A stretch of 64,000 nt of DNA, taken from Gordonia liuliyuniae. Lineage in GTDB: Bacteria > Actinomycetota > Actinomycetes > Mycobacteriales > Mycobacteriaceae. The position numbers were made by a program, and so were the translations under genes. Each line of letters begins with the position of its first letter. Positions within the stretch are counted from its first letter, which is position 1. Below, one piece after another: positions 52,161-59,799 of the stretch. The stretch is taken from positions 248,001 to 312,000 of the forward strand of contig NZ_JAKKOT010000002.1 of assembly GCF_021739025.1 (NCBI RefSeq), given 5' to 3'. The notes under the pieces were generated by a model. It made no database searches. It was not told where the DNA came from and saw only the letters and a program-made list of their open reading frames with translations.

Positions 52161-52215
52161 GGGCTCGGACGCCCAGGGCTGGACTCAGACGCCCAGGGCT
52201 GGACTCAGACGCCGA
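52161..52215. repeat. 20-bp tandem repeat between pknB and trpG
   Basis: Units starting GGGCTGGACTCAGACGCC lie at 52176-52195 and 52196-52215, with a shortened copy at 52161-52175. The last copy overlaps the trpG stop region. The array arose by duplication of the trpG 3' end. Confidence 0.8.
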
Positions 52216-52849
52216 GGGCTACGGCCATCTCGCTTTCGAGGCGGGCGACGAGGTTCTCGGAGACGTCGAGGCCGCAGACTCGAAGCCAGTTCGCGAGCAT
52301 GCGGTGACCGCCCTGTGTAAGGACGCTCTCCGGGTGGAACTGGACGCCGTGAATCGGCAGGTCGCGGTGCTTGAACGCCATGACGATGCCCGTGTCGGTG
52401 GTCCCGGTGACGACCAGTTCGTCTGGGATGGTCGCCGGTGCGACGGTCAGCGAGTGGTACCGGGTGGCGACGAACGGGTCGGGCAGGCCCGCGAGGACGC
52501 CGGACCCGTCGTGGTTCACCAGCGACGTCTTGCCGTGCAGGAGCTCCGGGGCCCGTTCGACGGTGGCGCCGAACGCTTCGCCGATCGCCTGATGGCCGAG
52601 GCACACCCCGAGCAGCGGGGTACGCGCGGCCGCGGCGACCGCGATGATCGGCTCGGTGGCGCCCGCACGGTCCGGGGTTCCGGGGCCGGGGCTCAGCAGA
52701 ATGCCGTCGAATTCGGCGACCACGGCGTCGAGGTCGGTCAGATGATCGTCGTCGTTGCGCCAGACGACGGCCTCGACTCCGAGCTGCCCCAAGTATTGGA
52801 CCAGGTTGTAGACGAAGCTGTCGTAGTTGTCGATGACGAGGATGCGCAC
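52205..52849 (-). CDS. trpG: Glutamine amidotransferase, anthranilate/aminodeoxychorismate synthase component II
   Basis: This 214-residue class I glutamine amidotransferase has NYDSFVYNLVQYLG at the start, the oxyanion SPGPGTPD, the catalytic Cys in GVCLGHQAIGE near residue 82, and His/Glu in VQFHPESVLT near residue 175. It supplies ammonia to TrpE and/or PabB. Its place opposite pknB matches the gene called trpG in mycobacteria. There is no TrpE/PabB gene beside it, so amphibolic use in folate and tryptophan synthesis is likely. Confidence 0.93.
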   Translation of the reverse strand: MRILVIDNYDSFVYNLVQYLGQLGVEAVVWRNDDDHLTDLDAVVAEFDGILLSPGPGTPDRAGATEPIIAVAAAARTPLLGVCLGHQAIGEAFGATVERAPELLHGKTSLVNHDGSGVLAGLPDPFVATRYHSLTVAPATIPDELVVTGTTDTGIVMAFKHRDLPIHGVQFHPESVLTQGGHRMLANWLRVCGLDVSENLVARLESEMAVALGV

Positions 52850-52904
52850 CGGTAAAGGTTATCGTTTTGGCTGCTGACCGTGCAGCTGGGATACCGTGGA
52901 GGGT

Positions 52905-53195
52905 ATGCCGAAGTCAAAAGTCCGGAAGAAGACCGACTACACGGTCAACAGTGCGAGCCGCACCCCGGTGAAGGTCAAAGCCGGCCCGTCGGGCGTTCTC
53001 TATCAGTCCGTCATGTTCGGTCTGATGCTCATCGGCCTCCTGTGGCTGCTCGTCTACTACTTGGGTGCCACGCAGGACACGTTCGGTGCCGAGGGGAAGT
53101 TCCTGCACTGGATGTCCGAGCTGGGTCCGTGGAACATGCTGATCGGTTTCGGAATCATGGTGGTCGGCCTGCTCATGACAATGGGCTGGCGCTGA
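52905..53195 (+). CDS. crgA: CrgA: cell-division regulator
   Basis: This 96-residue protein has a basic N-terminus ([14 protein letters not shown]) and two membrane helices ([21 protein letters not shown] and [21 protein letters not shown]), the standard CrgA layout. It helps to recruit FtsQ, FtsI and other septal proteins. The ATG at 52905 is preceded by GGAGGG. Its divergent partner is trpG. Confidence 0.94.
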   Translation: MPKSKVRKKTDYTVNSASRTPVKVKAGPSGVLYQSVMFGLMLIGLLWLLVYYLGATQDTFGAEGKFLHWMSELGPWNMLIGFGIMVVGLLMTMGWR

Positions 53196-53219
53196 CCGGA
53201 GACGTTGTCCCCAGCGGGG

Positions 53220-53239
53220 GAATTACATGTGTGTAATTC
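53220..53239. promoter_or_regulatory. Inverted repeat GAATTACA-N4-TGTAATTC
   Basis: Eight-base perfect arms around TGTG lie 24 nt after the crgA stop and about 22 nt before the PH-domain gene's GTG. It may be an operator or a small terminator; no known factor is assigned. Confidence 0.5.
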
Positions 53240-53247
53240 ATCCCCAC

Positions 53248-53269
53248 TGTGTATAACTCCTGTGGATAA
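53248..53269. promoter_or_regulatory. Pair of DnaA-box-like 9-mers
   Basis: TGTGTATAA (53248-53256) and TGTGGATAA (53261-53269) are direct repeats 13 bp apart. The second is the exact complement of the TTATCCACA consensus, and the first differs at one base. In this order, oriC is expected roughly 10 kb from this gene block. Confidence 0.5.
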
Positions 53270-53705
53270 CTCTGTGGAACCAGTGCACAAGGAATGGGCG
53301 CCACCGGCTCTGGCCGGTGTCGCCCTCATTGTCGGCGGCGTTGCTCTGGCCGCCGCTGCGGCCGCGTCGTACACCGATCCCGCGGCGACCGTGTTCCTCG
53401 CTGTCGCCGCGCTCGGCTTGATCGCGGCGGGGACGGTGATGCTCGTGCGACGGCCGCGTCTGACCCTCGACCCGGGCCCCACGCTGACGGTCCGCACCCT
53501 GACCGGGCGCATCACGTTGACGGCCGACGACGTCCAACGCGTGTCGACGCTGCGGACGCGCAGGCTCGCGGCGCACAGCAGGCAGCTGCTCATCGATCTG
53601 CCGGACGACCGCCTGTTGATCTTCGGGCGCTGGGATCTCGGCGCGGCGCCGGGAGCCGTCGCCGACGATCTACGCGACGCAGGCTTCCGCGTCGAGGAGC
53701 GCTGA
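53262..53705 (+). CDS. Membrane protein with PH-like domain (Rv0010c-type position)
   Basis: This protein of about 147 residues has two membrane helices (APPALAGVALIVGGVALAAAAAA and TVFLAVAALGLIAAGTVMLV) and a C-terminal bacterial PH-like domain (RRPRLTLDPGPTLTVRTLTGRITLTADDVQRVSTLRT). A GTG at 53262 is chosen because the longer frame includes the intergenic repeat. It occupies the place between crgA and ppiA known from mycobacteria. Function is unknown. Confidence 0.75.
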   Translation: MDNSVEPVHKEWAPPALAGVALIVGGVALAAAAAASYTDPAATVFLAVAALGLIAAGTVMLVRRPRLTLDPGPTLTVRTLTGRITLTADDVQRVSTLRTRRLAAHSRQLLIDLPDDRLLIFGRWDLGAAPGAVADDLRDAGFRVEER

Positions 53706-53710
53706 CGCGG

Positions 53711-54577
53711 CTAGAGACTCTCGCCGAGTCCGATACCGCTGCCGATCGCGACGGCGATGACGGCGAGCGCGAGGAGGCCGTACCAGCCGACCCGGTCGAC
53801 GGCGGCCTGCGTGCGCTTGGGCGGCGGCAGCACCGCGGTCGGCAACCAGATGACGGCGGCGGCCGACGCCGCACCGAATACCAGACCGCCGAGGTGCCCG
53901 AACAGGGAGATGTTCGGGAGACTCACCGAGAACACGATGTTGACCACGATGATGACGACGACTGTGGTGACGGGCGCCTTCAACTTGAGCAGCAGTACGA
54001 ACAGCGCGCCCATCAGCCCGTAGATCGCGCCCGACGCACCCGCGGTCAGCGTGGTGCCGTCCTGGAAGGCCATGACGGCCGCGCTGCCGCCGAGGAGGCC
54101 GACCAGATAGATCGCCAGGTAGCGGGCGCGGCCGAGGACCCGTTCGAGGTCGGCGCCGATGATGTACAGCGAGAACATGTTGATCGCCAGGTGCGGCACG
54201 CTCTGGTGCAGGAATCCGGACGTCAGCAGACGCCAGTACTCGTTTTCGAATCCGGCTCCATTGACGAGCACGCCGTGGCTGTAGATCGACGACGTCACCA
54301 GGTCGCGCAGATCCGTCCCGCCCGCCTGCAGCAGCACGGCGCCGAACACCAGAAGGTTGACGGCGATCAGCGCGTAGGTGACGACCGGTTGCACGGAGCG
54401 GCGGGCGACGACGGTCGGCGCCGTCGCGCGCTGAGTGGCGCTCGCCTCTGCGACGCAGTCGACGCAATGCTGTCCGACGGACGCCGGACGAAGGCACTCC
54501 GGACAAGCCGACCGCCCGCACCGCGTACACGAGAGCGCGGTGGGACGGTCGGGATGCCGGTAGCAGACCTGGTTCAA
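53711..54577 (-). CDS. Rhomboid-family intramembrane serine protease
   Basis: This protein of about 288 residues has an N-terminal zinc-ribbon-like segment (CYRHPDRPTALSCTRCGRSACPECLRP), then six or more membrane helices. The catalytic Ser is in GASGAIYGLMG near residue 175, the His in GHLGGLVFG near residue 230, and ENEYWRLLTSGFLH and HLAINMFSLYIIG lie earlier. It cleaves membrane proteins within the bilayer; its substrate is unknown. A TTG start at 54577 has GGGAG 6 nt upstream, since no ATG/GTG fits. It lies 19 nt downstream of ppiA. Confidence 0.9.
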   Translation of the reverse strand: MNQVCYRHPDRPTALSCTRCGRSACPECLRPASVGQHCVDCVAEASATQRATAPTVVARRSVQPVVTYALIAVNLLVFGAVLLQAGGTDLRDLVTSSIYSHGVLVNGAGFENEYWRLLTSGFLHQSVPHLAINMFSLYIIGADLERVLGRARYLAIYLVGLLGGSAAVMAFQDGTTLTAGASGAIYGLMGALFVLLLKLKAPVTTVVVIIVVNIVFSVSLPNISLFGHLGGLVFGAASAAAVIWLPTAVLPPPKRTQAAVDRVGWYGLLALAVIAVAIGSGIGLGESL

Positions 54578-54596
54578 CAGGTGCTCCCGAGTTGTT

Positions 54597-55127
54597 TCAG
54601 GAGAGCTCGACGCTCTCGATGACGACGTCCTCCACCGGGCGGTCGCCCGGCGCAGTCTTGGTGGCGCCGATGGCGTCGACGACCGCCTGCGACGCAGCGT
54701 CCTTGACCTCACCGAAGATGGTGTGGCGACGGTTCAGGTGCGGCGTCGGGCCGACGGTGATGAAGAACTGCGAGCCGTTGGTGCCCGGACCGGCGTTGGC
54801 CATTGCCAACAGATACGGACGGTCGAACTGCAGCTCGGGGTGGAACTCGTCCTCGAACTGGTAGCCCGGGCCGCCGCGGCCGGTGCCGGTCGGGTCGCCG
54901 CCCTGCAGCATGAAGCCCGCGATGACGCGGTGGAAGATCGCCCCGTCGTAGAACGGTCCGCTGGACTCGCCCTTCGCGTTCTTGGTGGAGTACTCCTTCG
55001 AGCCGTCGGCCAGGCCGACGAAGTTCGCCACGGTCTTCGGGGCGTGGTTCGGGAAGAGTTCGATGACGATGTCGCCGCGATTGGTGTGCAGGGTCGCGGT
55101 CTTGTTCTGCTCACTCACACTGTCCAT
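54597..55127 (-). CDS. ppiA: Peptidyl-prolyl cis-trans isomerase, cyclophilin type
   Basis: This 176-residue cyclophilin has [25 protein letters not shown] near residue 13, the active-site [21 protein letters not shown] with its Arg, [16 protein letters not shown] near residue 115 and HTIFGEV. No signal peptide is seen, so it acts in the cytosol. The ATG at 55127 is used; a GTG three codons later is an alternative. It matches ppiA in the mycobacterial order. Confidence 0.93.
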   Translation of the reverse strand: MDSVSEQNKTATLHTNRGDIVIELFPNHAPKTVANFVGLADGSKEYSTKNAKGESSGPFYDGAIFHRVIAGFMLQGGDPTGTGRGGPGYQFEDEFHPELQFDRPYLLAMANAGPGTNGSQFFITVGPTPHLNRRHTIFGEVKDAASQAVVDAIGATKTAPGDRPVEDVVIESVELS

Positions 55128-55239
55128 ACAACCATGTCCGACCGACATCGCGCCGCCGCTGTTCGCGATGCGGGGGTGTCCGCGGGCCGGCCGACGGCAT
55201 CGGTTGGCGTCTCCCGGTTTCACCTGGCAACCTGGAACA

Positions 55240-55410
55240 ATGCGCCAGAAACTCCTCGCCGCCGTCGGTTCGGTCCTGCTGCTCCTGCTCGCGGCCGTCG
55301 TCATTGTGCTGCGGCGCGCGCGCACCGAACATCCGCCTGTCTCGCAGACCATTCCGCGCGTCGACGCGCCGTCGTCCGCTGCCGACGACGCCGGAGCAGG
55401 TAGTTTGTAG
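55240..55410 (+). CDS. Small single-pass membrane or secreted protein
   Basis: The 56-residue frame has a strong hydrophobic helix ([22 protein letters not shown]) and a short polar tail. Its stop lies 2 nt before the GTG of the DUF4190 gene, suggesting coupling. I recognise no family; the position recalls cwsA of mycobacteria but the sequence is too short to say. Confidence 0.5.
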   Translation: MRQKLLAAVGSVLLLLLAAVVIVLRRARTEHPPVSQTIPRVDAPSSAADDAGAGSL

Positions 55411-55412
55411 GC

Positions 55413-56186
55413 GTGACGACTGACGACCCCCGCCCCGACGCACCGAACCCGCAAGGTTCGCCGACGCCCGCGCATCGCGCCGCGCCGCGTCCCGCGGCGC
55501 CGTCGTCTCCCGGCTCCGGCGGCAGTCACCGACCCCCGGCCGCCCCGGGCCCAGGACAGGGGCAGGGACAGGGGCCGGCAGCACCGGGACCGCGTGCACC
55601 GCAGGGGCCGCCTCCGCAGGGGCCGCCGCCGCAGCAGCCTCCGCGTCCGCCGTCGACTGCGCCGCGTCCGCCGAGTGCCGCGCCGACGAGTTCGTCCGAC
55701 TCCGAACCTCCTCGTCGCCTCGCCTATTCGGCGGTCCCCGAGCCGAGCCCCCTGTCGGGACGCCCCCAACAGCCCGGCCGACCCGGCCCCCAGCCGCCAG
55801 CAGGGCCCAGTTCACAGCCGCCCGCTGGCCAGCCGCCGCGGCCCACCGCAGGCCGACCGTCAGCACCGGCGAGTCCGCCCCTGAACAGCCCTCGCCCCGA
55901 GACCGACCGCGCCGCGAAGGAGAATCCGGTGCCTGCCTCCACCGCGACCCCGCCCCGAGCCGCGTCCGACGACGCGGTGAACGTCCGCGCGATCGTCGCC
56001 CTCGTCCTCTCCGGCCTGGGCATCACGTCACCGTTCGGCATCTGGCTCGGTTACCGCTCACGCAACGAGATCGACCGTGACGGCGGCATCGGCCGCGAGT
56101 TCTCGTCGGCGGCGATCATCGTCGGCTGGCTGTGGATCCTCTGCATCGTGCTCGGCCTGATCGCGTTCCTGTGGATCTTGATCTGA
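55413..56186 (+). CDS. Proline-rich DUF4190-type membrane protein
   Basis: This 257-residue protein has a 180-residue Pro/Gly/Gln/Ala-rich, disordered N-terminal part and a C-terminal DUF4190-like two-helix membrane domain ([58 protein letters not shown]). Such proteins in this order often lie near division genes. A GTG start at 55413 is the first in frame. Confidence 0.75.
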   Translation: MTTDDPRPDAPNPQGSPTPAHRAAPRPAAPSSPGSGGSHRPPAAPGPGQGQGQGPAAPGPRAPQGPPPQGPPPQQPPRPPSTAPRPPSAAPTSSSDSEPPRRLAYSAVPEPSPLSGRPQQPGRPGPQPPAGPSSQPPAGQPPRPTAGRPSAPASPPLNSPRPETDRAAKENPVPASTATPPRAASDDAVNVRAIVALVLSGLGITSPFGIWLGYRSRNEIDRDGGIGREFSSAAIIVGWLWILCIVLGLIAFLWILI

Positions 56187-56232
56187 ACGCTGCGACGGCG
56201 CTCGGCGAACGGTAGCGCTCGGGCCGGCGGCC

Positions 56233-57357
56233 TCAGCCGAGGTGCCGGGTGAAGAAGCGGTCGAACGCGGACCACTGTGCGGCGTCCATCTCGGTATGCG
56301 AGCCATCGCCGACGACTGTGGTGAACGGCACCCGGTTCAGCGCTAGGTCCGCGGCGAGTTTGGCGTGCAGCGGCGACGGCACCGTCGTGTCGAGGGTGTT
56401 GAGGAGCAGCAGGATCGGCGCGTCATAGCCGCGCACGGGTACCGCCATGTACCTGTTCAGGGCCGCCGTCATCTTCGGGGTGGTGAGCGGACGCGACAGC
56501 AGTGAACCGAACGCGAGATTCTTCGGGAGCGTCGGGCCGCCGCACGTCTGACCGACCTGGTCGACGAGTCGTCGACCGTACGGCGTGAGGTACGAGTTCA
56601 CGTGCGCGCTCGGATCCGCCTGACGCAGGCCCGCGAGAGTCGCGAGGAGGAATCCGTACGAGTGGTCGATCGGCGAGGGCAACGTCGGTACGTACGGGCC
56701 GAGCAGCGGCATGATCTTCTCGACGTCCGACTCCGGGTCGATCGCGACCGCGCCACGGAAGTCGGTCGTGGGGCCGTAGGTCTGTTGGCGGTGCGCGGTG
56801 GCGAGCGCGGCCTGCCCGCCCTGGGAGTCGCCGGTCACCGCCCATCGGTCCGACAGCCTGCTGTCGAGGGTCCGGGCGGCGGTGAGCAGGTCGATCGTCG
56901 CGGACGATTCGCTGCGCGTGTTCAGGTACGGGTGGACGCCGACGTCGTCGTGTCCGAGTCCCACGTAGTCCGGTGCGACGACGGCGTACCCGTTGCCGAC
57001 GAGCCGCGTGATGTACCGGTTGGCTTCCGCGTCGGCGGAACTCTGCCCGCCGCAACCAGTCCCGTAGCCGCTGGTGCCGTGTGTGTAAGCGACGATCGGC
57101 CATCCCCCCGCCGGACCCCTCCCCGGCGGGACGAAGACGGCGCCGCTCGCCCGAACCGGGCGACCCTGCGGATCCTGCGTCCAGTAATCGACTGCTCGTC
57201 CGTTGTCGAGTCCACGCCAACCGTCCGGCCGAATGGTGACCGAGATCAGTGCGCCGTGGTCTCTGTTCTCCGCCGACGCGATCGGTGGCGCCGTGACCGG
57301 TACCGACAGCAGGGCGACGGCGACCACCCCGACCAGACCTCGTCGCATCCTGAACAC
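56233..57357 (-). CDS. Secreted lipase/esterase (LIP-type alpha/beta hydrolase)
   Basis: This 374-residue protein has a signal peptide (RRGLVGVVAVALLSVPVTAPPIASA), then PIVAYTHGTSGYGTGCGG, APDYVGLGHDD, the nucleophile GDSQGGQAAL near residue 175, Asp in NTLDTTVPSP and His in GDGSHTEMD. This is the secretory-lipase group. A GTG start at 57357 has GGGAGG 6 nt upstream; the ATG at 57348 is too far from it. The protein acts outside the cell on esters or triglycerides. Confidence 0.87.
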   Translation of the reverse strand: MFRMRRGLVGVVAVALLSVPVTAPPIASAENRDHGALISVTIRPDGWRGLDNGRAVDYWTQDPQGRPVRASGAVFVPPGRGPAGGWPIVAYTHGTSGYGTGCGGQSSADAEANRYITRLVGNGYAVVAPDYVGLGHDDVGVHPYLNTRSESSATIDLLTAARTLDSRLSDRWAVTGDSQGGQAALATAHRQQTYGPTTDFRGAVAIDPESDVEKIMPLLGPYVPTLPSPIDHSYGFLLATLAGLRQADPSAHVNSYLTPYGRRLVDQVGQTCGGPTLPKNLAFGSLLSRPLTTPKMTAALNRYMAVPVRGYDAPILLLLNTLDTTVPSPLHAKLAADLALNRVPFTTVVGDGSHTEMDAAQWSAFDRFFTRHLG

Positions 57358-57463
57358 GCCGCGCCTCCCGTCATCCGTACGAAGGACGTTACGCCGTCGT
57401 ACCGGCGGTTCCCGGCAATTCTGGAGTTCGCGTACCACCCTGGTCCAGCCTCCCCGAACGGCC

Positions 57464-59506
57464 TTACACGCCGATCGCGCCGCCGCCGTCGCGCCACACG
57501 GCGACGACCGACGGGCGCGGCTGGGAGTTCCCGCCGTCCGGCCAGTGCGAGAACGGGCGGTCGGCCGAATAGTCGTCCTCTTCGCCCGGGTGCTGGACGC
57601 AGACGATGACGCGCTTGGAGTCGATGATCGGGCCGCAGGTCTCGGCCCCCCGCGGGACGGTGAGGAACTGTTTGGTCTCGCCTCGACGCTCACCTTCGAG
57701 AGCGACGGCGAACAGGCCGTCGTTGCTCTTGAGCGCGTTGCCGTCGGTGGAGATCCACAGGTTGCCGTGCGGGTCGAACGCCACATTGTCCGGGCACGAG
57801 ATCGGGCTGACCTTCGTCTTGTCGAAACCGCCGTAGTACGTGTCGGCCGCCTTCGGGTCGCCCGCGACGAGCAGGAGGTCCCAGGTGAACGACTCGCCCG
57901 CATGGTCGTCGGTCATCTCGAGGATCTGCCCGTTCTTGTTCTCGTTGCGTGGGTTGGCCGACGTCGGCCCCTCTTCGCCGTCGACGCCGCGGTCGTCGTT
58001 GTTGGTGAGCGCGCAGTACACCTTGCCGGTGATCGGGTGCGGCTCGATGTCTTCGGGACGGTCCATCTTCGTCGCGCCCGCCTTGTCGGCGGCCTCACGC
58101 GTGAAGACGGCGACCTCGGCAGCGGTCATGCCCTTGATGTGCGACTGGGCCGAACCGTCGGCGTTGACGGTCATCAGCTTGTGCCACGCGCCGCTGCCCG
58201 CCGCGTCGTCGGTGGTGACCGGCTTGTCGCTGGAGAACGACGCGACGTACAGGGTGCCTTCGGTGAGGATGCCCATGTTGTGGCGCTTGTCGCCGTCCTT
58301 GATCTTGCGGCTCGACACGAACTTGTAGATGTACTCGAACTTCTCGTCGTCACCCGTGTACGCGACGACGGTGCCCGCGGCGGGACCGTCCTTCACGACG
58401 TGAATGTTGGCCGACTCGTGCTTGAGGCGGCCGAGCGCCGAATGCTTGAGCGGAGTGGAGTTCGGGTCGGTCGGGTCGACCTCGACCACGTAGCCGAAGC
58501 GGTTGGCCTCGTTCGGGTCCTTCTCCAGGTCGAAGCGGGTCTCGAACCGGCCCCACTGGTGGTAGTCGGCGTCGTCCTCGAAGCCGTAGCGCTCCAAGTG
58601 CGCGGCAGCTGCCTTGTCTTTCACCTTGCTCGCGTTCGAGAAGTAGTTGTTGTAGTTCTCTTCGCCGGACAGCATGGTGCCCCACGGCGTGATGCCGCCC
58701 GAGCAGTTGGCGATGGTCCCCGCGACGGTGTTGCCCGCACGGTCGGCGGTGGTCTTCACGAAGTCGGTGCCCGCCGCGGGACCGGTCAGCCGAAACGGAG
58801 TGCTCGCGGTGATACGACGGTTACGCGGTCCGACGACCGGCGTGAGCGAGCCGTCTGTGCCCGACGCTTTCACTTCGAGGACGGTGATTCCGTGCGCAGC
58901 CATCGCGATGCGCGCCTGCTCTTCCGTCGGCTCCTTCTCCTGGTAACCGCGGAACATGAACTCCTCGGTCGTGTACTCCTGGTTCACGACGAGGTAGAAG
59001 CTGCCGTCCTGGCCGTCGATCGGGATGAGTCCCGCGAAGTCGTTGTTGAAGCCGAACTGCTTCGACTGCGCGTCGGCCGTCTGGTTCTCGAAGTCGAACG
59101 CGGGGGCGCCCGGCAGCACTGGATCGCCCCAGCGGATGACGACTTTCTGTCGGTAGCCGTCCGGGATCCGCAGGGCGTCGTCGGTGTTGGGTCGCACGAT
59201 GTCGAACTTCATGCCGTCGACGGGGCCGCCGCCCGACGGGGCGCCGGTCGAACTCGCCCCGTCGTCGCCGCACGCCGAGAGAAGCGACGTCGCACCAACC
59301 GCCAGCACCGCACCCGCGCCGCCACGCAGGACGGTCCGCCGCGACAGCGCCGTCCGCGCGACGTCGCGGAAGTACTCGTTGTCGCTGCTGTTACCCGGCT
59401 CGTGCCAGCACGCCTCGCCGCACTTGTAGCGGCACGTGACGCGTGAACGTGCCGAACGACCCACGTCGTCTCCACCGATGGTGAACAGCTGCAACGGAAT
59501 ACGCAT
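57464..59506 (-). CDS. PhoX-type (DUF839) secreted phosphatase, Tat substrate
   Basis: This 680-residue protein has a Tat signal in an unusual position near residue 55 (SRRTVLRGGAGAVLAVGATSLLSACG), after a Cys-containing lead (CRYKCGEACWHEP). The mature part has PhoX-like beta-propeller segments: NNDFAGLIPI, LVVNQEYT, WGTMLSGEENYNNYF, RFGYVVEVDP, ALGRLKHESANI, RPEDIEPHPITGKVY, CPDNVAFDPHGNLWISTDG. PhoX enzymes are Ca/Fe-dependent phosphatases. An LSAC stretch may make it a lipoprotein. The ATG at 59506 has AAGG 9 nt upstream. Confidence 0.88.
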   Translation of the reverse strand: MRIPLQLFTIGGDDVGRSARSRVTCRYKCGEACWHEPGNSSDNEYFRDVARTALSRRTVLRGGAGAVLAVGATSLLSACGDDGASSTGAPSGGGPVDGMKFDIVRPNTDDALRIPDGYRQKVVIRWGDPVLPGAPAFDFENQTADAQSKQFGFNNDFAGLIPIDGQDGSFYLVVNQEYTTEEFMFRGYQEKEPTEEQARIAMAAHGITVLEVKASGTDGSLTPVVGPRNRRITASTPFRLTGPAAGTDFVKTTADRAGNTVAGTIANCSGGITPWGTMLSGEENYNNYFSNASKVKDKAAAAHLERYGFEDDADYHQWGRFETRFDLEKDPNEANRFGYVVEVDPTDPNSTPLKHSALGRLKHESANIHVVKDGPAAGTVVAYTGDDEKFEYIYKFVSSRKIKDGDKRHNMGILTEGTLYVASFSSDKPVTTDDAAGSGAWHKLMTVNADGSAQSHIKGMTAAEVAVFTREAADKAGATKMDRPEDIEPHPITGKVYCALTNNDDRGVDGEEGPTSANPRNENKNGQILEMTDDHAGESFTWDLLLVAGDPKAADTYYGGFDKTKVSPISCPDNVAFDPHGNLWISTDGNALKSNDGLFAVALEGERRGETKQFLTVPRGAETCGPIIDSKRVIVCVQHPGEEDDYSADRPFSHWPDGGNSQPRPSVVAVWRDGGGAIGV

Positions 59507-59799
59507 GAAATCGCCTTCAGGTCTCGGTGCCTCGTCCGCACTGGGCTGAGCGGATACGCCGACGACGTTAAGGAGACTTCTCCACGGTTCGTCATCGGGG
59601 GAATGAACGACAGACGAACAAGCTGCTGCGAGCAGGTGGTCGCCGCCGCCGGGCACAAGTCTCACGTATATGGCCCCAGGACCCGAAATACGGCCGATCC
59701 GGGTCGAAAATGTGCGAACTGTGCCCGGCCCCCGTGCAAGACTGGCGTGGAGTACGTGGCCCATGACGCGAGGAGCACATCCGAGGAAGGGAACGCGTA
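59507..59799. promoter_or_regulatory. Divergent intergenic region, phoX-like and FAD/Fe-S genes
   Basis: About 290 bp separate two divergent starts, so both promoters should lie here. I found no clear -35/-10 pair or strong palindrome. No gene is supported. Confidence 0.5.

Noticed and set aside
57203..59446. 747-codon plus-strand frame opposite the PhoX-like gene
   Set aside because: The real gene has a Tat signal and PhoX motifs on the minus strand; the plus frame is Val/Arg/Asp-rich shadow.
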